The notes: generated by a model from the letters alone, not told the origin. A DNA stretch of 43,722 bases from an uncultured Georgenia sp. (GCF_937958535.1 NZ_CALGNQ010000244.1:1-43722), one strand, 5' to 3'; shown: positions 1 to 8,219, counted from the stretch's first letter. Numbers and translations: made by a program.

Positions 1-256
1 TGGAGCGCGTGACCTCGACACCGCAGCGCTCGCAGATGATGCCCTTGTAGCGCACACGCTTGTACTTGCCGCAGTTGCACTCCCAGTCCCGCGTGGGACC
101 GAAGATCCGCTCGCAGAACAGGCCGTCCTTCTCCGGCTTCAGCGTGCGGTAGTTGATCGTCTCGGGCTTCTTGACCTCTCCGTACGACCAGCCACGGATA
201 TCCGCTGCCGTGGCCAGCCCGATGTGGAGCTGGTCGAAGACATTGACGTCGAGCAA
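1..256 (-). CDS. rpoC: RNA polymerase beta' subunit, N-terminal fragment
   Basis: This is the beginning of the beta' subunit of RNA polymerase; the gene runs off the left edge of the window and 85 codons are visible. The product carries the family's N-terminal zinc-binding domain, with cysteines at residues 60, 62, 75 and 78 in the C-x-C-x12-C-x2-C pattern. The stretch around 28-57 (EVKKPETINYRTLKPEKDG, then FGPTRDW) is nearly invariant in bacterial beta'. The start is taken as TTG at 256, giving MLDVNVFDQL, the usual actinobacterial N-terminus, with AGTAGGA upstream as ribosome binding site. It lies 90 bp downstream of rpoB, probably in the same transcript. Identity is certain; the TTG start is very likely. 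Confidence 0.96.
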   Translation of the reverse strand, partial: MLDVNVFDQLHIGLATAADIRGWSYGEVKKPETINYRTLKPEKDGLFCERIFGPTRDWECNCGKYKRVRYKGIICERCGVEVTRS

Positions 257-310
257 GGTTTCCTACTTCCTTCGGTGCGTCACCGTGTGGAACTCATACT
301 GGGCCGGCGG

Positions 311-339
311 GGCCGCCGTGGCGCAGGGCCACGGCGGCC
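311..339 (-). terminator. Perfect 11-bp hairpin between rpoB and rpoC
   Basis: The arms 311-321 and 329-339 are exact reverse complements around a 7-nt loop, 8 bp past the rpoB stop on the minus strand. There is no T tract, so full termination is not expected. It may be a processing or stability hairpin or a partial attenuator between the two subunit genes. The structure is seen directly; its role is inferred. Confidence 0.45.
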
Positions 340-346
340 GCGGCCA

Positions 347-3300
347 CTAGATGTCGTCGACGCTGCTGGCGTCCGGACGGCGGGAGAGGTCGATACCGAG
401 CTCGTCGGCGGCCCGGTACACCTCCTCGTCCGAGTCACGCAGCTCGATGGCGTTGCCCTCCGCGTCGAGCGCCTCGACGTTCAGGCAGAGCGACTGCATC
501 TCCTTCATGAGCACCTTGAAGGACTCGGGGATGCCGGGCTCGGGGATGTTCTCGCCCTTGACGATGGCCTCGTAGACCTTGACCCGTCCGGGGATGTCGT
601 CGGACTTGATGGTGAGGAGCTCCTGCAGCGCGTAGGCGGCGCCGTAGGCCTCCAGGGCCCACACCTCCATCTCACCGAAGCGCTGGCCACCGAACTGTGC
701 CTTACCGCCCAGCGGCTGCTGGGTGATCATGGAGTACGGGCCGGTGGACCGGGCGTGGATCTTGTCGTCCACGAGGTGGTGGAGCTTGAGGATGTACATG
801 TAGCCGACGGAGACCGGCTCGGGGAACGGCTCACCGGAGCGGCCGTCGAAGAGGCGGGCCTTGCCGTCGGTACCGACGAGCCGCTCACCGTCCCGGTTGG
901 GCAGGGTGTGCTCGAGCAGACCGGTGAGCTCGTGCTCGTGGATGCCGTCGAAGACCGGCGTGGCGACCGGGGTGCCGGGCTCGCCCTTGAGGGCCTCCTC
1001 CGGCAGGTCCTCGGTCCACGTGCCCTCGCCGCGCGGTGCGTCGGTGGCGTCCCAGCCGTGCTTGGCCACCCATCCGAGGTGGGTCTCCAGCACCTGGCCG
1101 ATGTTCATCCGGCCGGGCACGCCCAGCGGGTTGAGGATGATGTCGACGGGCGTGCCGTCCTCGAGGAACGGCATGTCCTCCACGGGCAGGATCTTGGCGA
1201 TGACGCCCTTGTTGCCGTGGCGGCCGGCGAGCTTGTCACCGTCCTGCACCTTGCGGCGCTGGGCGATGTAGACGCGCACCATCTGGTTGACGCCGGCGGG
1301 CAGCTCGTCGTCCTCGTCCGCGTTGAACTCCTGGATGCCGATGACGGTCCCGGACTCGCCGTGGGGCACCTTGAGGGAGGTGTCACGGACCTCGCGCGCC
1401 TTCTCACCGAAGATCGCCCGCAGGAGGCGCTCCTCGCTGGTCAGCTCGGTCTCACCCTTCGGGGTGACCTTGCCGACGAGGATGTCACCGGCCGAGACCT
1501 CGGCGCCGATGCGGATGATGCCGCGCTCGTCGAGGTCGGCGAGCACGTCCTCCGACACGTTGGGGATGTCCCGGGTGATCTCCTCCGGGCCCAGCTTGGT
1601 GTCGCGGGCGTCGACCTCGTGCTCCTCGATGTGGATCGAGGTGAGGACGTCCTCCGACACGAGGCGCTGGGACAGGATGATCGCGTCCTCGTAGTTGTGG
1701 CCCTCCCACGACATGAACGCGACGAGGAGGTTCTTGCCGAGCGCGAGCTCGCCCTCGTCGGTGGCCGGGCCGTCGGCCAGCGCGGAGCCGACCTCGACGC
1801 GGTCGCCCTCGTCGACGAGCACCCGCTGGTTGTAGGAGGTGCCCTGGTTGGAGCGGCGGAACTTGGCGACGCGGTAGACCTGGTTGGTGCCGTCGTCGGC
1901 GGCCACGTGGATGGCGTCCGCGGAGACCTCGGTGACGACACCGGCCTTGCTGGCGATGATGACGTCGCCGGCGTCGACCGCCGCGCGCCGCTCGAGCCCG
2001 GTCCCGACGAGCGGGGCCTCGCTGCGCACGAGCGGCACCGCCTGCCGCTGCATGTTGGCGCCCATGAGCGCCCGGTTCGCGTCGTCGTGCTCGAGGAACG
2101 GGATCATCGCGGTGGCGACGGAGACCATCTGACGCGCGGAGACGTCCATGTAGTCGATCTCCTCCGGCGGGACGGTGGCCATCTCGCCACCACCGCCGCT
2201 GGCGCGCACGAGGACCTGGTCCTCGATGAAGTTGCCGTCGTCGTCGAGCTTGGCGTTGGCCTGCGCGATGACGTAGCGGTCCTCGTCGTCGGCGGTGAGG
2301 TAGTCGACCTCGTCGGTCACCCGGCCGTCGACGACCCGGCGGTACGGGGTCTCGACGAACCCGAACGGGTTGATCCGGGCGAAGGTCGCCAGCGAGCCGA
2401 TGAGACCGATGTTCGGACCCTCGGGGGTCTCGATCGGGCACATGCGGCCGTAGTGCGACGGGTGGACGTCGCGGACCTCCATCGCCGCGCGGTCACGGGA
2501 CAGACCACCCGGGCCCAGGGCGTTGAGACGACGCTTGTGCGTCAGCCCGGCCAGCGGGTTGTTCTGGTCCATGAACTGCGACAGCTGGGAGGTGCCGAAG
2601 AACTCCTTGATGGAGGCGACGACCGGCCGGATGTTGATGAGCGTCTGCGGCGTGATGGCCTCGACGTCCTGGGTGGTCATCCGCTCGCGCACGACCCGTT
2701 CCATCCGGGACAGGCCGGTGCGGATCTGGTTCTGGATGAGCTCGCCGACGGACCGGATGCGGCGGTTGCCGAAGTGGTCGATGTCGTCGGTCTCCACACG
2801 CACGGTGACCTGCTCGCCGTCGTGCTCGACGGTGTACTCCTTCTCCCCCTTGTGCAGGGCGAGGAGGTAGCGCACGGCCGCCTTGATGTCCTCGAGGCTG
2901 AGCACGGACTCGCTGAGGTCGGCGTTGGTGCCGAGCTTCTTGTTGAGCTTGTAGCGGCCGACCTTGGCCAGGTCGTAGCGCTTGGGGTTGAAGTAGTAGT
3001 TCTCCAGCAGGTTGCGGCCGGCCTCGACCGTCGGCGGCTCGCCCGGGCGCACCTTGCGGTAGATGTCGAGGAGCGCCTCGTCCTGGGTGCTGACGTTGTC
3101 CTTCTCGAGGGTCTCGAGCAGCACCGGGTAGTCGGCGAACTCCTCCCGGATCTCGCTCTCGGTCATGCCGAGGGCGCGGAGGAAGACGGTGATCGACTGC
3201 TTGCGCTTGCGGTCGATGCGGATGCCCACGGCGTCGCGCTTGTCGATCTCGAACTCGAGCCACGCGCCGCGGGAGGGGATGATCTTGGTGGTGAAGATGT

Positions 3301-3862
3301 CCTTGTCGGACGTCTTGTCCGCGGTGCGCTCGAAGTAGACGCCGGGCGAGCGGACGAGCTGGGAGACGACGACCCGCTCGGTGCCGTTGATGATGAACGT
3401 GCCACGCTCGGTCATCAGCGGGAAGTCGCCCATGAAGACCGTCTGCGACTTGATCTCGCCGGTCTCGTAGTTGGTGAACTCCGCGGTGACGAAGAGCGGG
3501 GCCGCGTAGGTGAAGTCCTTCTCCTTGCACTCCTCCGGGGTGTACTTCGGCGGCTCGAAGCGGTGGTCGTTGAAGGAGAGCGACATGGACTGCCCGAAGT
3601 CCTCGATCGGGGAGATCTCGTTGAAGATCTCCTCCAGGCCCGAGGTCTGCGGGATGTTCTTCTCGCCGCGCTCGATGGCGGCGGCGACGCGTTCGCGCCA
3701 GGCGGGGTTGCCGAGCAGCCAGTCGAAGCTCTCGATCTGCAGGCCCAGCAGGTCGGGGGCCTGGAGCGGCTCGTGGATCTTGGCGAACGAGACACGGCGC
3801 GAGGTGGTCCGTGCAGCGATGGCTTCAGCGGTGGGAACAGAAGGGGTGCGCGAGGCAGCCAA
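347..3862 (-). CDS. rpoB: RNA polymerase beta subunit
   Basis: Catalytic beta subunit of RNA polymerase, 1171 residues, matching the usual actinobacterial length. The start is TTG at 3862 (MAASRTPS), preceded by GGGAAGGA; an in-frame ATG 10 codons upstream lacks that context. The rifampicin-binding segment is clear (GTSQLSQFMDQNNPLAGLTH then KRRLNALGPGGL). It carries Asn at residue 447 (codon 2522-2524, AAC), where most bacteria have Ser (E. coli S531, M. tuberculosis S450); the neighbouring Asp, His and Arg positions look like wild type. The C-terminal KAQFGGQRFGEMEVWALEAYGA segment that contacts beta' is present. It is transcribed after rplL and probably also from its own promoter near 3992-4021. 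Confidence 0.98.
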   Translation of the reverse strand: MAASRTPSVPTAEAIAARTTSRRVSFAKIHEPLQAPDLLGLQIESFDWLLGNPAWRERVAAAIERGEKNIPQTSGLEEIFNEISPIEDFGQSMSLSFNDHRFEPPKYTPEECKEKDFTYAAPLFVTAEFTNYETGEIKSQTVFMGDFPLMTERGTFIINGTERVVVSQLVRSPGVYFERTADKTSDKDIFTTKIIPSRGAWLEFEIDKRDAVGIRIDRKRKQSITVFLRALGMTESEIREEFADYPVLLETLEKDNVSTQDEALLDIYRKVRPGEPPTVEAGRNLLENYYFNPKRYDLAKVGRYKLNKKLGTNADLSESVLSLEDIKAAVRYLLALHKGEKEYTVEHDGEQVTVRVETDDIDHFGNRRIRSVGELIQNQIRTGLSRMERVVRERMTTQDVEAITPQTLINIRPVVASIKEFFGTSQLSQFMDQNNPLAGLTHKRRLNALGPGGLSRDRAAMEVRDVHPSHYGRMCPIETPEGPNIGLIGSLATFARINPFGFVETPYRRVVDGRVTDEVDYLTADDEDRYVIAQANAKLDDDGNFIEDQVLVRASGGGGEMATVPPEEIDYMDVSARQMVSVATAMIPFLEHDDANRALMGANMQRQAVPLVRSEAPLVGTGLERRAAVDAGDVIIASKAGVVTEVSADAIHVAADDGTNQVYRVAKFRRSNQGTSYNQRVLVDEGDRVEVGSALADGPATDEGELALGKNLLVAFMSWEGHNYEDAIILSQRLVSEDVLTSIHIEEHEVDARDTKLGPEEITRDIPNVSEDVLADLDERGIIRIGAEVSAGDILVGKVTPKGETELTSEERLLRAIFGEKAREVRDTSLKVPHGESGTVIGIQEFNADEDDELPAGVNQMVRVYIAQRRKVQDGDKLAGRHGNKGVIAKILPVEDMPFLEDGTPVDIILNPLGVPGRMNIGQVLETHLGWVAKHGWDATDAPRGEGTWTEDLPEEALKGEPGTPVATPVFDGIHEHELTGLLEHTLPNRDGERLVGTDGKARLFDGRSGEPFPEPVSVGYMYILKLHHLVDDKIHARSTGPYSMITQQPLGGKAQFGGQRFGEMEVWALEAYGAAYALQELLTIKSDDIPGRVKVYEAIVKGENIPEPGIPESFKVLMKEMQSLCLNVEALDAEGNAIELRDSDEEVYRAADELGIDLSRRPDASSVDDI

Positions 3863-3991
3863 AGGGTGTCCTTCCCTGCGAATTGTGTGCACACTGCGCC
3901 GCCGGCGCCTGGTTCACGCCGCTCGCCCCGGTCGACGGGCTGAAGGTGGTCGGGGCGGCAGGTGGGCAGGCGGAGGCCAGCGCAAAGCGAC

Positions 3992-4021
3992 AGCATACAC
4001 GGGTGGGCAGGGGGGAGTCCA
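3992..4021 (-). promoter_or_regulatory. Candidate rpoB promoter
   Basis: On the minus strand, TGGACT (4021-4016) and TATGCT (3997-3992) are separated by 18 bp and resemble -35 and -10 elements. The downstream GCTTTGCGC stretch resembles what I recall from other actinobacterial rpoB leaders. The leader would be about 120 nt. The wider gene-free stretch 3863-4253 holds only this promoter, the leader and the rplL terminator region. Confidence 0.5.
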
Positions 4022-4187
4022 GCGCACCATCGCGCTCCGTTCCCGACGGCGCCCACCTTACGCCATCGGCGCGGTGGCGGGAAGTGGCGGCGCGCCGCGG
4101 GTGTCGCAATGGGCGCCGTCGCCCGTGCGTGACCACCGTCGCACGCAGCGGACCGGCTCCCCCGCGGCGCGGGTCCGAAGGACGCCG

Positions 4188-4220
4188 ACGGCCCGGCACC
4201 CTGTGGGGGTACCGGGCCGT
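4188..4220 (-). terminator. Hairpin downstream of rplL
   Basis: Arms 4188-4201 and 4207-4220 pair over 14 positions with one mismatch around a 5-nt loop, 34 bp after the rplL stop. A smaller GC hairpin lies between this and the stop. No T tract follows, as is common in high-GC actinomycetes. It probably lowers read-through from rplJL into rpoBC, giving the higher L7/L12 to RNA polymerase ratio known in bacteria. Confidence 0.55.
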
Positions 4221-4253
4221 GGCAGCGCCCTGGGGGCGCCGGTCAGGGTGAGG

Positions 4254-4652
4254 TCACTTGATGGCGACGGTGGCGCCGGCGCCCTCGAGGGCCTCCTTGG
4301 CCTTGTCCGCGGCCTCCTTGTCGACGCCCTCGAGCACGGCCTTGGGGGCGGAGTCGACGAGGTCCTTGGCCTCCTTGAGGCCGAGGCTGGTGAGCGCGCG
4401 GACCTCCTTGATGACCTGGATCTTCTTGTCGCCGATGGCCTCGAGGATGACGTCGAACTCCGACTTCTCCTCCTCCGCGGCACCACCGGCGTCGCCGCCA
4501 CCGGCGGCCGGGGCGCCGGCCGCGGCAACCGCGACCGGAGCAGCAGCGGTGACCTCGAAGGTCTCCTCGAACTGCTTCACGAACTCGGAGAGCTCGATGA
4601 GGGTGAGCTCCTTGAAAGCCTCGATGAGCTCTTCGGTGCTGAGCTTCGCCAT
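4254..4652 (-). CDS. rplL: Ribosomal protein L7/L12
   Basis: Ribosomal stalk protein of the 50S subunit that recruits translation GTPases, present as dimers bound to L10. The 132-residue product has the classic layout. An N-terminal dimerisation helix (MAKLSTEELIEAFKELTLIE) is followed by an Ala/Gly/Pro hinge at about 35-58 and an acidic C-terminal domain with the conserved EVRALTSLGLKEAKDLV segment. The ATG at 4652 is preceded by GGAAGGA. It follows rplJ by 74 bp, the universal order, and is followed by a hairpin before rpoB. Confidence 0.98.
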   Translation of the reverse strand: MAKLSTEELIEAFKELTLIELSEFVKQFEETFEVTAAAPVAVAAAGAPAAGGGDAGGAAEEEKSEFDVILEAIGDKKIQVIKEVRALTSLGLKEAKDLVDSAPKAVLEGVDKEAADKAKEALEGAGATVAIK

Positions 4653-4726
4653 GTTGGGCGTTCCTTCCTGGGTTGTCCCTGCGGGTCGTTACGCGTGGAG
4701 CAGGGTGGGGTGAGCGTGCCGGGGCC

Positions 4727-5251
4727 TCAGGCGGCCTCGGCGGCCTGCTTCTCGCGCAGGGCCTCGATGGTGCGCGCAGCCTTGGTGGCCGGCGCGGTGA
4801 ACATGTACGCAGCCTGGTAGAGCGCTGCCTTGAACGCGCCGGCGGCCTTGCCCAGCAGCACCTCGCGGCTCTCGAGGCTGGCGAGCTTGTCGACGTCCTC
4901 CGCCGACAGCATCCGCCCCTCGAGCACTCCGCCCTTGATGATGAGCTGGGGGTTGTCCTTGGCGAAGTCACGCAGACCCTTGGCCGCCTCGACCGGCTCC
5001 CCGGACACGAAGGCGATCGCCGTCGGGCCGGTCAGCTGGCTCTCGAGCTCCTCGAGGCCGGCCTCGCGGGCCGCGATGGCGGTCAGCGTGTTCTTCACCA
5101 CGGCGTAGCTTGCGTTGGCGCTGAGCGAGCGGCGCAGCTCCTTGAGCTGGCCGACGCTGAGCCCGCGGTACTCGGTGAGCACGACGGCGTTCGCCTCACG
5201 CAGCTGGCGCGTGAGCTCGGTGACTGCTGCCACCTTGTCAGGCCTCGCCAT
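4727..5251 (-). CDS. rplJ: Ribosomal protein L10
   Basis: Base of the ribosomal stalk: it anchors L7/L12 dimers to 23S rRNA and in many bacteria represses its own mRNA. The 174-residue product starts MARPDKVAAVTEL at the ATG 5251, directly after AAAAGGAGGGCC, a strong ribosome binding site. An open frame continues upstream but covers the leader and is not expected to be coding. The family segments TEYRGLSVGQLKELRRSL and VKNTL are present, and the C-terminal helix ends in an Ala/Glu-rich tail that would bind L7/L12. An L10-leader-like region and terminator-like hairpin lie in the 5' untranslated region. Confidence 0.98.
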   Translation of the reverse strand: MARPDKVAAVTELTRQLREANAVVLTEYRGLSVGQLKELRRSLSANASYAVVKNTLTAIAAREAGLEELESQLTGPTAIAFVSGEPVEAAKGLRDFAKDNPQLIIKGGVLEGRMLSAEDVDKLASLESREVLLGKAAGAFKAALYQAAYMFTAPATKAARTIEALREKQAAEAA

Positions 5252-5299
5252 GGCCCTCCTTTTCGGTCGTGACGCCGGCGGTGACGTCCACGAGCAACG

Positions 5300-5328
5300 A
5301 AAAAGCCCCGCGCAGGTTCGCACGGGGC
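5300..5328 (-). terminator. Terminator-like attenuator in rplJ leader
   Basis: On the minus strand a 9-bp stem (arms 5328-5320 and 5313-5305, including one G-U pair) with a 6-nt loop is followed by five T residues at 5304-5300. This is the most canonical intrinsic terminator in the window. It lies about 100 nt into the proposed leader and 48 nt before the rplJ start, where an attenuator would sit. Confidence 0.65.
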
Positions 5329-5429
5329 GCACATCCGCGAGGGGCGGCGGTTCCATGGTCACCTGCGCTGGCTCCGCGCTAGCGGACTTCGTCCCGTCAT
5401 GGCAGACGGGAGACCGGCGGTCTTCGGCA
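5329..5429 (-). promoter_or_regulatory. L10-leader-like autoregulatory region upstream of rplJ
   Basis: The minus strand carries CCGAAGACCGCCGGT (5427-5413) and GCGCAGGTGACC (5368-5357). These resemble conserved parts of ribosomal protein L10 leaders, which bind the L10(L12)4 complex. The region begins at the predicted start site and ends at the attenuator hairpin. Assignment rests on motif resemblance and position; a covariance-model search was not possible. Confidence 0.55.
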
Positions 5430-5435
5430 ACGGCA

Positions 5436-5465
5436 ACAGTACCGCGCCCGCCGCCCCGGGGCCAA
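5436..5465 (-). promoter_or_regulatory. Candidate rplJ promoter
   Basis: TACTGT (5441-5436) is a TAnnnT -10 element, with TTGGCC (5465-5460) 18 bp upstream as a weak -35. Transcription would begin near 5429, just before the L10-leader motif. The remaining gene-free sequence up to the rplA stop at 5705 is GC-rich and, apart from the rplA hairpin, shows nothing I recognise. Confidence 0.4.
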
Positions 5466-5659
5466 GCCCGCCCCGGCCGGTGTGCCCGAGAGCACACGGT
5501 GTACGCCGTCGTCCGCCCCGGCGGGCGAGTCGCCCGTGCCCTCGGCCGCCCCTGGGCGGTGGGACGAGCGGGGATCGGGATGGAGCAGCGACGCGGGAGG
5601 AGCCGGCACGTCGGCAGCCCACCCCGGGCCCCGCAGACGCCGGCGCCCCGCAGACGCCG

Positions 5660-5688
5660 AGCGCCCCCGGCCGGGGGCCGGGGGCGCT
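5660..5688 (-). terminator. Perfect 13-bp hairpin after rplA
   Basis: The arms 5660-5672 and 5676-5688 are exact reverse complements with a 3-nt loop, 16 bp beyond the rplA stop. No T tract follows, but the strength and position fit a terminator closing the secE-nusG-rplK-rplA unit before the separate rplJL promoter. Confidence 0.65.
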
Positions 5689-5704
5689 GCGGTGAGAGCT
5701 CAGC

Positions 5705-6421
5705 TCAGGAGGGGTTCTCCGTGGTGAGGTTCCGGGTGAGCGTCGCGTCGAGCGGGACACCCGGGCCCATCGTCGTGGAGACCGTCGCCTTGGTGATGTA
5801 CCGGCCCTTCGCGGAGGACGGCTTGAGGCGCAGGATCTCCTCCAGCGCGGCGGCGTAGTTCTCCACGAGCTGCTCGTCGGAGAAGGACGCCTTGCCGATG
5901 ATGAAGTGGAGGTTGGCGTGCTTGTCGACGCGGAACTCGATCCGGCCGCCCTTGATCTCGTTGACCGCCTTGGCGACGTCCATGGTCACCGTGCCGGTCT
6001 TCGGGTTCGGCATGAGGCCGCGGGGACCGAGCACGCGGCCGAGGCGGCCGACCTTGCCCATGAGGTCCGGGGTCGCGACGGCGGCGTCGAAGTCCGTGTA
6101 GCCGCCGGCGACCTTCTCGATGAGCTCGTCGCCACCGACCTCGTCGGCGCCGGCGGCCTCCGCCTGCGCCGCCCGCTCACCGGTGGCGAAGACGATGACG
6201 CGTGCCGACTTGCCGGTGCCGTGCGGCAGGCTGACGGTCCCGCGGACCATCTGGTCGGCCTTGCGGGGGTCGACGCCGAGCCGGAAGGCGACCTCCACGG
6301 TGGAGTCGAACTTGGTGTTCGCACCCTCCTTGGCGAGGCGGACGGCCTCGAGCGGCGGGTAGAGCCGCGAGCGGTCGATCTTCTCCGCCGCCCGGCGGTA
6401 GTTCTTGCTGCGCGTGGTCAT
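5705..6421 (-). CDS. rplA: Ribosomal protein L1
   Basis: Primary rRNA-binding protein of the L1 stalk, which helps release deacylated tRNA from the E site. The 238-residue product has the family signatures ADQMVRGTVSLPHGTGK near residue 60-75, GRLGRVLGPRGLMPNPKTGT near 125-145 and EFRVDKHANLHF near 165. The ATG at 6421 is preceded by ATAGGAGAAG, a good ribosome binding site; the open frame extending upstream lies within the rplK-rplA spacer and shows no family similarity. It follows rplK by 100 bp, as in most bacteria, and is followed by a strong hairpin. Confidence 0.98.
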   Translation of the reverse strand: MTTRSKNYRRAAEKIDRSRLYPPLEAVRLAKEGANTKFDSTVEVAFRLGVDPRKADQMVRGTVSLPHGTGKSARVIVFATGERAAQAEAAGADEVGGDELIEKVAGGYTDFDAAVATPDLMGKVGRLGRVLGPRGLMPNPKTGTVTMDVAKAVNEIKGGRIEFRVDKHANLHFIIGKASFSDEQLVENYAAALEEILRLKPSSAKGRYITKATVSTTMGPGVPLDATLTRNLTTENPS

Positions 6422-6521
6422 GCTGCTTCTCCTATCAGCAGGTGTGGTCTGCGGGTCCGCGCGGACCCTGCCACTGGCGCACGAAAGGCGCCGGGAACGG
6501 TGGACGCGGTGCGTCCTGCCT

Positions 6522-6953
6522 TCAGTCCGAGATGGTGATGCCCATGGAGCGGGCGGTGCCGGCGATGATCTTCGCGGCGGCGTCGACGTCGTTGGCGTTG
6601 AGGTCGGCCATCTTCGTCTCGGCGATCTCGCGGACCTGCGCCTGGGTGAGGGAGCCGACCTTCGCGGTGTGCGGGGTGCCGGAGCCCTTACCCACGCCCG
6701 CCGCCTTCTTGATGAGCTCGGCGGCCGGAGGGGTCTTGGTGATGAAGGTGAAGGACCGGTCCTCGTAAACCGTGATCTCCACCGGGATGACGTTCCCACG
6801 CTGCGACTCGGTCGCCGCGTTGTACGCCTTGCAGAACTCCATGATGTTCACGCCGTGCTGACCCAGTGCCGGCCCGATGGGCGGGGCGGGGGTCGCGGCG
6901 CCGGCCTGGATCTGGAGCTTGATCAGGCCTGCAACCTTCTTCTTGGGAGGCAT
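6522..6953 (-). CDS. rplK: Ribosomal protein L11
   Basis: Ribosomal protein of the GTPase-associated centre, binding 23S rRNA with L10 and needed for stringent-response sensing by RelA-type enzymes. The 143-residue product starts MPPKKKVAGLIKLQIQAG at the ATG 6953 (AAGGACG upstream). The N-terminal proline segment TPAPPIGPALGQHGVN, where thiostrepton acts, is intact. The C-terminal rRNA-binding domain carries KAAGVGKGSGTP. It lies 93 bp downstream of nusG and 100 bp upstream of rplA in the standard order. Confidence 0.98.
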   Translation of the reverse strand: MPPKKKVAGLIKLQIQAGAATPAPPIGPALGQHGVNIMEFCKAYNAATESQRGNVIPVEITVYEDRSFTFITKTPPAAELIKKAAGVGKGSGTPHTAKVGSLTQAQVREIAETKMADLNANDVDAAAKIIAGTARSMGITISD

Positions 6954-7046
6954 TGTGCGTCCTTCGTGTTCCTGGGCACCGGTGACCGCCGGTGCCTCGT
7001 TACCAAGGCCCGGTGCCGCAGCGGCGTGCACCGGGGAGTCGTCCGC

Positions 7047-7835
7047 TCAGATCTTGGCGACCTGCGAGAACGACAGCTCGACCGGGGTCTCCCGGCCGAA
7101 GATCGACACGAGCACCTTGAGCTTCTGGGACTCCGGGCTGATCTCGGAGATCGTCGCGGGAAGCGTCTCGAAGGGCCCGTCGGTGACGGTGACGGACTCG
7201 CCGACGGAGAACTCCACCTCGATCGGGGTGCTCGGTGCGCCGGCGCCGGACTCGGCCTTGGCCGTCTCCTTCGGCGCGAGCGAGGGGGCGAGCATCGAGA
7301 AGACCTCGTCCTCCGTCAGCGGCACCGGCTGGTGGGTGTGGCCGACGAAACCGGTGACACCGGGCGTGTGGCGCACCGCGCCCCACGACTCGTCGGTCAG
7401 GTCCATCCGCACGAGCACGTAGCCCGGGATCCGGACCCGGCTGACCAGCTTGCGCTGGGAGTTCTTGATCTCGACGACGTCCTCCATCGGGACCTCGACC
7501 TGGAAGATGTAGTCCTCCATGTTGAGGCTCTGGATGCGGTTCTCGAGGTTCGCCTTGACGCGCTTCTCGTAGCCCGCGTAGGAGTGCACGACGTACCACT
7601 GGCCGGGCAGGGTGCGCAGCTCGCGGCGGAACTCCTCCTCGGGCGAGAGCTCGTCGGCCCCCTCGGCCTCCTCGGCGGCGTCCACCGCGGCGTCGTCGGT
7701 CGGGGTCGCGTCCTCGCCGGCGGCCGCGCTCTCCTCCTGTGCGGCGTCGGTCTGAGCCTCCGCGCCCGGGAGCGTCGTGGCGTCGTCCTCTGGGGCCTCG
7801 TCCGGGGCCGTGGGGTGCACGGTCTCCTCAGTCAC
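7047..7835 (-). CDS. nusG: Transcription elongation and antitermination factor NusG
   Basis: NusG binds the RNA polymerase clamp and couples transcription to translation or to Rho. The product is about 262 residues with an acidic Ala/Glu/Asp-rich N-terminal extension of roughly 70 residues, typical of actinobacteria. The NGN domain follows (GQWYVVHSYAGYEKRVK, then PGYVLVRMDL) and then the KOW domain (GESVTVTDGPFETLPATI). I chose GTG 7835 (MTEETVHPTAP) because GGTGA, matching the end of the anti-Shine-Dalgarno complement, sits 5 nt upstream. A GTG at 7844 and a TTG at 7847 are alternatives. It follows secE by 45 bp. Confidence 0.95.
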   Translation of the reverse strand: MTEETVHPTAPDEAPEDDATTLPGAEAQTDAAQEESAAAGEDATPTDDAAVDAAEEAEGADELSPEEEFRRELRTLPGQWYVVHSYAGYEKRVKANLENRIQSLNMEDYIFQVEVPMEDVVEIKNSQRKLVSRVRIPGYVLVRMDLTDESWGAVRHTPGVTGFVGHTHQPVPLTEDEVFSMLAPSLAPKETAKAESGAGAPSTPIEVEFSVGESVTVTDGPFETLPATISEISPESQKLKVLVSIFGRETPVELSFSQVAKI

Positions 7836-7880
7836 GAAGGTCACCAACTTTCTGCGTCGTAGTTCAGCTGCGGGCGCGGC

Positions 7881-8156
7881 TCAGCCGCCGAAGACCCACA
7901 GCGCGAGTCGTCCGAAGCCCAGGTCGACGAGGCCTACGTAGGCCATCACCGCGAGCACGAAGACGATGACGACGACGAAGAACGTGAACAGCTCGTTGCG
8001 GGTCGGCCGGACGACCTTCTTCAGCTCGGCGATCACCTGGCGGACGAACAGCGCGATCCGGGCGAAGAGGCCGCGCTTCTTCGCCGCCTCGGCGCCTGCC
8101 GGACCGCGGCCGGCACGCTCGGGCCTACCCGATGTCGTGCTCGCGGACTCACTCAC
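7881..8156 (-). CDS. secE: Preprotein translocase subunit SecE
   Basis: Small integral membrane subunit that clamps SecY in the Sec translocon. The 91-residue product is the short single-span form: a variable charged N-terminus, an amphipathic segment (FVRQVIAELKKVVRPTRNEL) with the hallmark ELKKVxWP-like motif, here VVRPTR, and one transmembrane helix at about residues 57-78. The GTG at 8156 has GAGGAAG 8 nt upstream. It sits between tRNA-Trp and nusG, the conserved actinobacterial order. Confidence 0.96.
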   Translation of the reverse strand: MSESASTTSGRPERAGRGPAGAEAAKKRGLFARIALFVRQVIAELKKVVRPTRNELFTFFVVVIVFVLAVMAYVGLVDLGFGRLALWVFGG

Positions 8157-8219
8157 TGGCGGGCTTCCTCACTGATCTGGATCACTGGACCGAGGACGTC
8201 ACGCTGATGTCACTCGCTG

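Noticed and set aside
224..3943. A 1239-codon open frame on the plus strand opposite rpoB, with similar long frames opposite nuo genes (for example 25309-28557 and 32320-35187).
   Set aside because: These mirror real genes in high-GC DNA, where codon bias keeps the antisense frame free of stops. Their products are low-complexity, Asp/Glu/Gly/Arg-rich and match no family.
5252..5497. N-terminal extension of L10 reaching back to 5497.
   Set aside because: It covers the leader, the attenuator and the promoter, and L10 homologues begin at MARPDK.
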